Assembly (NCBI RefSeq): GCF_014202475.1
Contig: NZ_JACHGV010000004.1
Coordinates: 124,001-188,000 of the forward strand
Direction: 5' to 3'
Length of the DNA stretch: 64,000 bases
From: Streptomyces paradoxus
GTDB lineage: Bacteria; Actinomycetota; Actinomycetes; Streptomycetales; Streptomycetaceae
The notes beneath the pieces are model-generated. The model saw only the letters and a list, made by a program, of their open reading frames with translations, did not search any database and had not been told where the DNA came from. Position 1 is the first letter of the stretch. Each line of letters opens with the position of its first letter. The translations under genes and the position numbers were made by a program. This document shows positions 56,961 to 64,000 of this stretch, piece after piece.

Positions 56961-57308
56961 ATGAGTTTTGGAGCTGGTGTGCCCACGGTTGCGGTCGCGG
57001 ACCTCAAGGACGGCGACTTCCTGCTGGACGTCCGGGAGGACGACGAGTGGAAGGCCGGACACGCCGAAGGGGCGCTGCACATCCCCATCAGCGAGTTCGT
57101 GGCCCGCTACGGCGAGCTGACCGAGGCCGCCCCGCAGGACGGCCGGGTCCACGTGATCTGCCGCTCCGGAGGCAGGTCCGCCCAGGTCACGATGTACCTG
57201 GCCCAGCAGGGCATCGACGCCGTGAACGTCGACGGCGGCATGCAGGTGTGGGAGGCGGCGGGCCGTCCCGTCGTGACGGACGACGGGCAGCAGGGGTTCG
57301 TCCTCTAG
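56961..57308 (+). CDS. Rhodanese-domain protein
   Basis: The 115-aa single-domain rhodanese has FLLDVREDDEWKAGHAEGA and the active-site loop VICRSGGRSAQV with the sulfur-carrying Cys (about residue 70). It probably transfers sulfur between thiol acceptors; partner unknown. ATG 56961 is 48 bp after the J-protein stop; the longer frame is rejected because the fold starts here. Confidence 0.88.
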   Translation: MSFGAGVPTVAVADLKDGDFLLDVREDDEWKAGHAEGALHIPISEFVARYGELTEAAPQDGRVHVICRSGGRSAQVTMYLAQQGIDAVNVDGGMQVWEAAGRPVVTDDGQQGFVL

Positions 57309-57342
57309 TTCCGCCCGGACCCGCTGGACCCGCCCGTTCCCG

Positions 57343-58476
57343 TCAGGACAGCGGGTGGGCCGCCAGGAGGTCGCCCAGGGCCTCTTCGTGTGCGGAGGCC
57401 GGGCCGAGTGACAGTTCCAGGTGCTTGGCCCAGGCGTGGTAGCGGTGCAGGGGGTAGTCGACGTCGGCGCCGAACCCGCCGTGCAGGTGCTGCGCGGTCT
57501 GCACGACCCGGCGTACGCCCTCCGATGCCCAGATCTTCGCGACGGCCACGTCCCCGGTGGCGGGCAGCGGGCCCGGCGCCCGGGAGGCGATCCGCCACGC
57601 GGCCTGCCACAGCGTGGCCTCCATCGCGCGCAGGTCGATGTAGCGGTCGGCGGCCTGCACGGCGACGGCTTGGAAGGTCGCGATCGGGAACCCGAACTGC
57701 TCCCGCTTGCCCGTGTAGTCCCCGGTCATCCGCAGCACGCGTTCCCCGAGGCCGAGCGCCAGCGCACACGTCCCGGTGGCCAGCAGATCCCGCAGCCACT
57801 CCCACGCCCCGTCGGCGTCGATCACGTCCCGGGCGGCGAGCCGTGCCGACTCCAGCCGCAGCTCGCCGAGCCGCTCGCCGCTGGTGGAGAACTGCTCGGC
57901 GAGAACGGTTCCCTCGTGGCCGCGCGGCACCAGGGCCAGTACGGTCCGGCCGGTCCCGGTGTGCGCGGGGACGAGGATGACGTCCGCGTCGTGGGCCCAC
58001 GGCACCGCCGTCTGCACCCCGTCCAGCACCCAGGCCCCGTCGTCCTGCCGGCTGGTCACGGCCTGCTCGGCCGGGTCGTGGCCGGTGCGGCCGTGCGCGG
58101 CGACGGTCAGCACGGTCTCGCCCCGGCCGGCCCGGGCGAGCAGGTCCGCCTTGGCCTCTTCACCGCCGTAGGCCTGGACGGCCGCCGCTGCCGCGCTGCT
58201 CTCCAGCAGGGGCACCCTGGCCAGGACCCGCGCCGACTCCCGCAGCACCAGGCAGAGCGCGACGGCGTCCAGGCCGGCCCCGCCGTACCGGGTGTCGAGC
58301 AGGAGGCTCAGCAGGTCCGCGTCGGCGAGTGTGGCCCACAGGGCCCGGTCGTAGGTCTCGGCGACGGCGCCCGGGGTGAGGGCCGGGCTGGGTACGGCGT
58401 CGGGCGCGACCCCGGCGAACACGCCCCTCGCCGCCTCGGCCGCCGCCTGCTGCTCCTCGCTGAAGGTGAAGTCCAC
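57343..58476 (-). CDS. Acyl-CoA dehydrogenase family protein
   Basis: The 377-aa flavoprotein starts MDFTFSEEQQAAAEAARGVF. It has the three-part ACAD architecture: helical N-domain with YGGAGLDAVALCLVL, beta middle domain, and C-domain with TGKREQFGFPIATFQAVAVQ and HLHGGFGADVDYPLHRYHAWAK. The usual catalytic Glu position is not clear in this sequence, suggesting an FadE-like heterotetramer subunit or unusual substrate. GGAAGGACAG precedes GTG 58476. A KstR-like operator lies about 50 bp upstream. Confidence 0.88.
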   Translation of the reverse strand: MDFTFSEEQQAAAEAARGVFAGVAPDAVPSPALTPGAVAETYDRALWATLADADLLSLLLDTRYGGAGLDAVALCLVLRESARVLARVPLLESSAAAAAVQAYGGEEAKADLLARAGRGETVLTVAAHGRTGHDPAEQAVTSRQDDGAWVLDGVQTAVPWAHDADVILVPAHTGTGRTVLALVPRGHEGTVLAEQFSTSGERLGELRLESARLAARDVIDADGAWEWLRDLLATGTCALALGLGERVLRMTGDYTGKREQFGFPIATFQAVAVQAADRYIDLRAMEATLWQAAWRIASRAPGPLPATGDVAVAKIWASEGVRRVVQTAQHLHGGFGADVDYPLHRYHAWAKHLELSLGPASAHEEALGDLLAAHPLS

Positions 58477-58858
58477 GGTGGCTGTCCTTCCGGCGATCCC
58501 GTTGAGCTGACGGGGCGTCAAGATAGAACAGGTTCTAGAAAAAGGGAATGGGTGTACGGGCGGGCGCCGTAGGGTGTCCCTCCCGTGGGACGACCGGCCG
58601 GGGCGCCCTGTGGATAACCTGCGGGGGTCTCCTGTGGACCAGGGGGACCGTGGTCTCGGGAGGTCGCGCTCGCCGTACGGTCGGCCTCCGCGGTGTGGCG
58701 ACGGCCACGGCGGGAGCGGCGGACAGGGGCTGTGCCGGGGTGGGTGTCCTGAGTACCGTGCCCGTGCCGACGCCGCGCCTCGCCGCGCGGGCGGTACGAC
58801 GCCCTCGCGGCCGGCCGGGCGGACGGAACGACGGACCGGGATCGTGGAACGGGGCGGA
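58477..58858. promoter_or_regulatory. Divergent region with KstR-like operator
   Basis: TAGAAC-AG-GTTCTA (58524-58537) is a perfect 14-bp palindrome matching the TnnAACnnGTTnnA pattern known for KstR. It lies just upstream of the acyl-CoA dehydrogenase. The remainder of this 382-bp gap is G-rich. A frame continuous with the next gene runs through it from 58574 without a good start. Confidence 0.6.
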
Positions 58859-59839
58859 ATGGACGCGAACGACGAGGGCTCGGACGCCCGGCACGACCCG
58901 GACGCGCCCAGCCGGCCGGCCCCGCCCGGGGAGCCGGGCGCACGGGTGGAGTCCCCCGATCCTGACGCCCCGACCGGGTCCCCCGATCCCGGCATGCGAT
59001 CCGAGCCGGCCGGACCGTCCGGGCCGGCTGAGGCTGTCGGGCCGACTGAGCTTGTAGGGCCGCCCGAGCCGGCCGGTTCGCCCCGGTCGGCCGGTTCGCC
59101 CTGGCCGGCGGTGCGGTCACGGCCGTCGGAGCCGGTCGGGTCGCCCTGGCCGGCCGAGCCCTACCCGCCCGGCGAACCCCGTACCGGCGTCGCCGCGCTC
59201 TCCCTCCGTTACCGGATCGGGGTCGCCCTGGCGCTGGCGGTCGTCGCCGTCGGGGTGTGTGTGCATCTGGGGATGACCTTCCTGCACGTCGCTCCGGCCA
59301 ACACGGTCACCAAGGCGCACGGCAAGGCCGTGGACGACTGGATCTATCCGGAGTTCGAGCAGAACTGGAAGCTCTTCGCGCCGAACCCGCTGCAGCAGAA
59401 CATCTCGATCCAGGTCCGCGCCGGGATCCGGGGGCCGGACGGCATGACGGTGACCACCGGCTGGTACGACCTGTCCGCCGAGGACGGCCGCGCCATCGAC
59501 GGCAACCTGCTGCCCAGCCACACCCAGCAGAACGAACTGCGCCGCGCCTGGGACTTCTACGTCGCGACGCACGACGGGGAGAACCGCCCGGTGGGCCTGC
59601 GCGGCTCGCTCTCGGAGTCGTATCTGCGCCGGATCATGGTGCTGCGCCTCGACCGTGACGACGCGGTACGGGCCGCGACCGGGGGTGCCGGTGTCATCGA
59701 GCGGGTGCAGGTGCGCTCCCGGACCAGCAACGTGCCGCCGCCCGAGTGGAGCCGGGAGAAAGTCTCCATGACGCCGTCGTACCGGGAGCTGCCGTGGTGG
59801 AAGGTCCCGCAGGACGAGGCCGCGGGAGGCGTGCGGTGA
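58859..59839 (+). CDS. DUF5819 family membrane protein
   Basis: The 326-aa product begins with about 110 residues of Pro/Ser/Gly/Glu-rich sequence with repeated GSPWPA-like units. One transmembrane helix follows (about 122-145) and then an extracytoplasmic DUF5819 domain (FEQNWKLFAPNPLQQNISIQ). Such proteins are encoded next to HTTM-domain proteins. The start at ATG 58859 is the best visible, but the frame is open to 58574. It overlaps the HTTM gene by 4 bp. Confidence 0.82.
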   Translation: MDANDEGSDARHDPDAPSRPAPPGEPGARVESPDPDAPTGSPDPGMRSEPAGPSGPAEAVGPTELVGPPEPAGSPRSAGSPWPAVRSRPSEPVGSPWPAEPYPPGEPRTGVAALSLRYRIGVALALAVVAVGVCVHLGMTFLHVAPANTVTKAHGKAVDDWIYPEFEQNWKLFAPNPLQQNISIQVRAGIRGPDGMTVTTGWYDLSAEDGRAIDGNLLPSHTQQNELRRAWDFYVATHDGENRPVGLRGSLSESYLRRIMVLRLDRDDAVRAATGGAGVIERVQVRSRTSNVPPPEWSREKVSMTPSYRELPWWKVPQDEAAGGVR

Positions 59840-61047
59840 ACCGCTTCTCGCTGGCCGTCTCGGGCGGTATCGCCCGTGTCACCGAGGCCGCCCTGGGCCC
59901 TTACCAGACGGCCGTCGTCCGTATCGGCTTCAGCGCCACCTGGCTGCTGTTCCTGCTCCGCGAGCTTCCCCACCGCCACGAGCTGTACGGTCCCGACGGC
60001 CCCTGGAGCTGGGATCTCGCCCAGCAGCTGATCGCGTCCAACGGTTCCTTCACCACGCTGATGTGGTCGGACGGCCGGGTCTGGTTCGAGGTCGTCTACG
60101 CGCTCGCCGTCCTCTCCAGCGCCCTGCTGATGCTGGGCTGGCGCACCCGCACCATGTCGGTGCTGTTCATGGTCGGCGTGCTGTCGCTGCAGAACCGCAG
60201 CGTCTTCATGGGCGACGGCGGCGACAACGTGCTGCACCTGATGTCGATCTACCTGGTGTTCACGCGGTGTGCCCAGGTGTGGTCGCTGGACGCCCGGCGG
60301 GCGGTGCGGGACCGGGCGGCGCGGGCGCGGGGCGAGCGGGTCACGGACCGGACGGGACCGGCCCTGTGGGGCGTGCTCGGGCTCGTGCTGGCCGCCGTCA
60401 CCCTGGTCGGCCGCATGGAGGGCGACCGGCTGATACCCGCACTGCTGTGGACGGTGTGGGTGGCGCAGGGCCTGTGGTGGCTGGTCGGGCAGCGCGCCCG
60501 GACCGGTGAGCCGCGGATCATGCTGGACGTGATCGCCAACGTCGTGCACAACGGCGCCCTGCTCGTGATCATGGCCGAGGCGTGCCTGATCTACGCGACG
60601 GCCGGCTGGTACAAGGTGCAGGGCTCCCGCTGGCAGGACGGCACCGCCGTCTACTACCCGCTCCACCTGGAGTACTTCTCGCCCTGGCCGGCGCTCGCCG
60701 ATCTGCTCTCCGCCAGCGGCACGATGGTGATGCTGGTGACCTACGGGACGGTCCTGGTGCAGGTCGCCTTCCCGTTCACCCTGTTCAACCGGCGGGTGAA
60801 GAACGTTCTGCTGGCGGTGATGATGACCGAGCACGCCGTGATCGCCGTGGTCCTCGGTCTGCCGTTCTTCTCGCTGGCGATGATCGCGGCGGACGCGGTG
60901 TTCCTGCCGACGGGCTTCCTGCGCCGCCTGGGCGGCCGGGCGGCACGCGCGCGGGACCGGCTCGCGCGCCGGGGCGGGCGTGCGTCCCTGCCCGGGCAGC
61001 GCACCCAGGAGAACCCCGAGGCCGAACACGTAGGCTCCGGGGCATGA
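59836..61047 (+). CDS. HTTM-domain membrane protein (vitamin K carboxylase-like fold)
   Basis: The 403-aa polytopic protein begins MNRFSLAVSGGIARVTEAAL and has about eight to ten helices. HTTM features include RIGFSATWLLFLLRELPHRH, SVFMGDGGDNVLHLMSIYL and AGWYKVQGSRWQDGTAVYYP. The HTTM superfamily is related to gamma-glutamyl carboxylase, but bacterial functions are mostly unknown. It overlaps the DUF5819 gene (GTGA) and the following methyltransferase (ATGA), implying tight co-expression. Confidence 0.87.
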   Translation: MNRFSLAVSGGIARVTEAALGPYQTAVVRIGFSATWLLFLLRELPHRHELYGPDGPWSWDLAQQLIASNGSFTTLMWSDGRVWFEVVYALAVLSSALLMLGWRTRTMSVLFMVGVLSLQNRSVFMGDGGDNVLHLMSIYLVFTRCAQVWSLDARRAVRDRAARARGERVTDRTGPALWGVLGLVLAAVTLVGRMEGDRLIPALLWTVWVAQGLWWLVGQRARTGEPRIMLDVIANVVHNGALLVIMAEACLIYATAGWYKVQGSRWQDGTAVYYPLHLEYFSPWPALADLLSASGTMVMLVTYGTVLVQVAFPFTLFNRRVKNVLLAVMMTEHAVIAVVLGLPFFSLAMIAADAVFLPTGFLRRLGGRAARARDRLARRGGRASLPGQRTQENPEAEHVGSGA

Positions 61048-61811
61048 CCGACCCCGCGACCCTCTGGCACCGGCTCGCCGGCGACACCGTCCTGCTCGAC
61101 GGGTTCCACGCCCTCAAGCACGCGCTGCGCTTCGGCGCCGAGGTGCCGGTGGCGGTCACCGCGGACCGGGCGGCCGCGCTCGCCCTCGCCGGCGAACTGG
61201 CCCCGGACGTACGGGACGCGCTGGCCGGGCTGCTGACGGAGGTGCCGTACGAGACGTACACGTCGTTCGTGCCCCGCCCGCACCCCACGGCGGTGGCGGC
61301 GCTGGCGGTACGGCCCTCCCGCGCCTCCAGCCTCGCGAAGCTGGCCCGCACGCCCCGTTCGGCCCCGGTCGTCGTCCTCGACAACCCGCGCAACCTGGGC
61401 AACGCGGGAGCGGTGATCCGACTGGCCGCCGGTTTCGGGGCGACCGGTGTGGTGACGACCGGGACGCTCGACCCCTGGCACCCGACGGTCGTGCGCGGCG
61501 GGGCGGGTCTGCACTTCGCGACGACGGTGGAGCCGCTGACCGCCGGTGAACTGCCGCCGGGCCCGCTGTTCGCCCTGGACCCGGAGGGCGACGACATCCG
61601 GGGCGTCAAGCTCCCGGACGACGCCGTCCTCGCGTTCGGCTCCGAGCGCACCGGCCTGTCGGCGGAACTCCGCGCCCGCGCGGACCACTTGCTGTCCCTG
61701 CCGATGCGCCCTCAGGTCTCCAGCTACAACCTCGCGACCAGTGTCGCGATGACCCTGTACCACTGGAGCTGCGGTGCGCCCCTTCAGGGGCGCGGGGAAC
61801 TGCGCGGGTAA
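61044..61811 (+). CDS. TrmH/SpoU-family RNA 2'-O-methyltransferase
   Basis: The 255-aa protein has an N-terminal substrate-binding region and the SPOUT domain: VVLDNPRNLGNAGAVIRLA (motif 1), AFGSERTGLS (motif 2) and MRPQVSSYNLATSVAMTLYH (motif 3). It methylates a ribose 2'-OH on tRNA or rRNA; the exact target cannot be told. The start overlaps the HTTM stop. Confidence 0.92.
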   Translation: MTDPATLWHRLAGDTVLLDGFHALKHALRFGAEVPVAVTADRAAALALAGELAPDVRDALAGLLTEVPYETYTSFVPRPHPTAVAALAVRPSRASSLAKLARTPRSAPVVVLDNPRNLGNAGAVIRLAAGFGATGVVTTGTLDPWHPTVVRGGAGLHFATTVEPLTAGELPPGPLFALDPEGDDIRGVKLPDDAVLAFGSERTGLSAELRARADHLLSLPMRPQVSSYNLATSVAMTLYHWSCGAPLQGRGELRG

Positions 61812-61855
61812 CCACAACCGGCCGGTACCCGCGCGTCACGCGAACCCCCGAGCTC

Positions 61856-63547
61856 TCAGGCGTCCCGCCGCACCTCGACCACCCGGAACCGGTTGGCCAC
61901 GAACGCCCCGTCACACAGCGCCGCGCTGGCCGCCGGATTGCCGCCGGACCCGTGGAAGTCGGAGAAGGCGGCCGTCTGGTTCACGTACACCCCGCCCGTG
62001 AGGTTCAGCGACAGCTGCGCCGCCTCCTCCAGGCAGACCTCCTGCACGGCCTGCTCGACCTCGGGGTCGGTCGTGTACGCCCCGACGGTCATCGCGCCCT
62101 TCTCGCGGACGGTCCGCCGCAGCAGCTCCGCGGCGTCCTCGGCGGAGTCGACCGCCACGGCGAAGGACACCGGCCCGAAGCACTCGCTCATGTACGCGGC
62201 CTCGTCGTCCGGCTTGGCACCGTCCAGCTTGACGATGACCGGTGTGCGGACGACCGCCCCCGGGAAGTCCGGGTTGGTGATCTCGCGGGAGGCCAGCGCG
62301 ACCTCGCCCAGCCCCGCCGCGGCTTCCAGCCGGGCCTTCACGTCCGGGTTGACGATCGCGCCCAGCAGCGCGTTCGCCCGGGCGTCGTCGCCCAGCAGGC
62401 CGTCCACCGACTTGGCGAGGTCGGCGACCACCTCGTCGTAGGACTTGGGGCCCTGGTCCGTGGTGATGCCCTCGCGGGGGACCAGCAGGTTCTGCGGGGT
62501 CGTGCACATCTGGCCGCTGTACAGGGACAGCGAGAACGCCAGGTTGGAGAGCATGCCCTTGTAGTCGGACGTGGAGTGGACGACGACCGTGTTGACGCCG
62601 GCCTTCTCCGTGTAGACCTGCGCCTGGCGGGCGTTGGCCTCCAGCCAGTCGCCGAACTCGGTCGAGCCCGTGTAGTCGATGATCCGGATCTCCGGGCGCA
62701 GGGCGAGCGTCTTGGCGATGCCCTCGCCGGGCCGCTCGGCGGCCAGCGCCACCAGGTTCGGGTCGAAGCCGGCCTCGGTGAGCACCTCGCGCGCGACCTG
62801 CACGGTGAGCGCGAGCGGCAGCACCGCGCGCGGGTGGGGCTTGACCAGGACCGCGTTGCCGGTGGCGAGGGAGGCGAACAGGCCCGGGTAGCCGTTCCAC
62901 GTCGGGAAGGTGTTGCAGCCGATCATCAGGGCGATGCCGCGCGGGACGGGCGTGAACTGCTTGTTCATCGCGAGCGGGTCGCGCTTGCCCTGGGGCTTGG
63001 TCCACTCGGCGTTGTCGGGCGTGCGCACCTGCTCCACGTACGCGTACGCCACGGCCTCCAGGCCGCGGTCCTGCGCGTGCGGCCCGCCCGCCTGGAACGC
63101 CATCATGAATGCCTGGCCGGAGGTGTGCATGACCGCGTGCGCGAACTCGTGCGTCCGGTCGCTGATGCGCTTGAGGATCTCCAGGCAGACCACCGCGCGC
63201 TGCTCCGCGCCCGCGTCCCGCCAGGCCCGCTGCCCGGCCTTCATGGCGGGCAGCAGCACGTCGAGGTCCGCGTGCGGGTACGTCACGCCGAGGTCGACGC
63301 CGTAGGGGGACGTCTCGCCGCCCACCCAGTCGTCCGTGCCCGGCTGGCCGAGGTCGAGGCGGGAGCCGAGCAGCGCGTCGAAGGCGGCCTTGCCCGCCGC
63401 CGCGTCCAGGCTGCCGTTCTCCCCGTAGGCCTTGGGGTGCTCGGGGTGCGGGGACCAGTACGCGCGTGTGCGGATCGCTTCCAGCGCCTGGTCGAGGGTG
63501 GACCGGTGCCGGGCGATCAGCTCGTGCGCCGAGAGTGCGGCGGTCAT
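61856..63547 (-). CDS. paaN: Phenylacetic acid degradation protein PaaN (aldehyde dehydrogenase superfamily)
   Basis: The 563-aa product shows ALDH-superfamily features: GIALMIGCNTFPTWNGYPGL, IIDYTGSTEFGDWLEANA and SLYSGQMCTTPQNLLVP with the catalytic-type Cys. Its length and N-terminus (MTAALSAHELIARHRSTLDQ) match the streptomycete PaaN type linked to phenylacetate catabolism. It is divergent from a 3-hydroxyacyl-CoA dehydrogenase gene across a PaaR-like operator. No other paa genes are in the window. Confidence 0.88.
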   Translation of the reverse strand: MTAALSAHELIARHRSTLDQALEAIRTRAYWSPHPEHPKAYGENGSLDAAAGKAAFDALLGSRLDLGQPGTDDWVGGETSPYGVDLGVTYPHADLDVLLPAMKAGQRAWRDAGAEQRAVVCLEILKRISDRTHEFAHAVMHTSGQAFMMAFQAGGPHAQDRGLEAVAYAYVEQVRTPDNAEWTKPQGKRDPLAMNKQFTPVPRGIALMIGCNTFPTWNGYPGLFASLATGNAVLVKPHPRAVLPLALTVQVAREVLTEAGFDPNLVALAAERPGEGIAKTLALRPEIRIIDYTGSTEFGDWLEANARQAQVYTEKAGVNTVVVHSTSDYKGMLSNLAFSLSLYSGQMCTTPQNLLVPREGITTDQGPKSYDEVVADLAKSVDGLLGDDARANALLGAIVNPDVKARLEAAAGLGEVALASREITNPDFPGAVVRTPVIVKLDGAKPDDEAAYMSECFGPVSFAVAVDSAEDAAELLRRTVREKGAMTVGAYTTDPEVEQAVQEVCLEEAAQLSLNLTGGVYVNQTAAFSDFHGSGGNPAASAALCDGAFVANRFRVVEVRRDA

Positions 63548-63636
63548 GGGTGACCAACTCCTCGTCTCAAGAACTCCTCGTCGAGTTCATGACCTGGGCA
63601 GAAACCTGGGCAGGAACACTCGGACAGAGCTAGAGT

Positions 63637-63656
63637 AACCGAACGATCGGTCGGTT
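63637..63656. promoter_or_regulatory. PaaR-like TetR operator
   Basis: AACCGAACGATCGGTCGGTT is a palindrome with one mismatched pair, containing ACCGNNCGNNCGGT, the pattern reported for actinobacterial PaaR. It lies between paaN and the divergent dehydrogenase. Confidence 0.65.
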
Positions 63657-63707
63657 CAAGGGGGTCCGCCGCATCTGTGGAAAACCCCGTGCGGGAGGAT
63701 CGCGCAC

Positions 63708-64000
63708 ATGACAGCACTCGACCTCAGCAGCCCCGTGGCCGTCGTCGGCACCGGCACCATGGGCCAGGGGATCGCCCAGGTCGCGCTGGTCGCGGGCCAT
63801 CCCGTACGGCTGTACGACACCGTCCCCGGGCGGGCCCGGAAGGCGGCCGAGGCGATCGGTACCCGGCTGGACCGGCTCGTCGAGAAGGACCGGCTCACCG
63901 GCCCCGACCGGGACGCCGCCCTCGCCCGGCTGCTGCCCGCGGAGAGCCTCGCCGAGCTCGCCGACTGCGCCCTGGTCGTCGAGGCGGTCCTGGAGCGGCT
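63708..64000 (+). CDS. 3-hydroxyacyl-CoA dehydrogenase, N-terminal part (cut by window end)
   Basis: The first 97 codons read MTALDLSSPVAVVGTGTMGQ, with the NAD-binding GTGTMGQGIAQVALVAGH motif and CALVVEAVLER, the start of the 3-hydroxybutyryl/3-hydroxyadipyl-CoA dehydrogenase (PaaH/HbdA) family. GGGAGGA precedes the ATG. In phenylacetate catabolism PaaH oxidises 3-hydroxyadipyl-CoA. The frame continues past the window edge. Confidence 0.9.
   Translation, partial: MTALDLSSPVAVVGTGTMGQGIAQVALVAGHPVRLYDTVPGRARKAAEAIGTRLDRLVEKDRLTGPDRDAALARLLPAESLAELADCALVVEAVLER

Overview
The window is about 64 kb of high-GC actinobacterial DNA, and its content points firmly to the origin region of a Streptomyces chromosome. 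The marker order trxB-trxA / parB-parA-rsmG-jag-yidC-yidD-rnpA-rpmH / dnaA-oriC-dnaN-gnd-recF-dciA(DUF721)-gyrB-gyrA, five parS sites (GTTTCACGTGAAAC), degenerate TTGTCCACA DnaA boxes, crgA, DLW-39, class E sortases and an AfsA/ArpA-type butyrolactone locus are all Streptomyces hallmarks. No rRNA operon or CRISPR array was seen. The species cannot be named from the sequence alone.

Layout. 1-2.1 kb: tail of a membrane protein, then thioredoxin reductase and thioredoxin. 2.2-9.2 kb, minus strand: GNAT enzyme, parB, parA, rsmG, jag/khpB, yidC, yidD, rnpA, rpmH, with four parS sites. 9.2-22.5 kb, plus strand: dnaA (694 aa, with 24-bp tandem repeats in domain II), a roughly 1-kb oriC with many DnaA boxes, dnaN, gnd, recF, the DciA-like gene, gyrB, gyrA and a DUF3566 membrane protein. 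22.6-31 kb: tRNA-Ile, a GNAT gene with an in-frame nonsense codon, secreted and membrane proteins, a Ser/Thr kinase, an XRE-type regulator, tRNA-Ala, a fifth parS fused to a 23-bp hairpin, a DUF5324 protein, cyclophilin and rhomboid protease.

31-45.4 kb is a cell-envelope and division block: a DnaA-box cluster, crgA, a DUF881 protein, three class E sortases with a TrpG/PabA-type glutamine amidotransferase between them, an accessory Mrr-like nuclease, then the minus-strand signalling and wall-synthesis set pknB (frameshifted here), pbpA, ftsW/rodA, pstP-type phosphatase, fhaB and fhaA. A tRNA-Leu closes the block.

46-54.4 kb is the most distinctive accessory segment. After a spore photoproduct lyase-family gene comes a gamma-butyrolactone/butenolide-type signalling locus: two TetR-family receptor-like regulators flank a cytochrome P450, an extended SDR (epimerase/dehydratase-like) enzyme and an AfsA-type synthase. 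Three putative operators with the same spacing (A-N-AAACCRG-N7-GTWT) lie upstream of the regulator, P450 and afsA/receptor promoters. An IS5-like element carrying a passenger methyltransferase and flanked by CTAG has inserted exactly at the P450 stop codon without breaking either neighbour.

54.5-64 kb: a second small DnaA-box cluster, a DUF2252 protein, a J-domain protein, a rhodanese, an acyl-CoA dehydrogenase with a KstR-like operator, an overlapping DUF5819-HTTM-TrmH/SpoU operon, paaN, and the start of a 3-hydroxyacyl-CoA dehydrogenase across a PaaR-like operator. All family names rest on motif recognition and memory; no database search was run.
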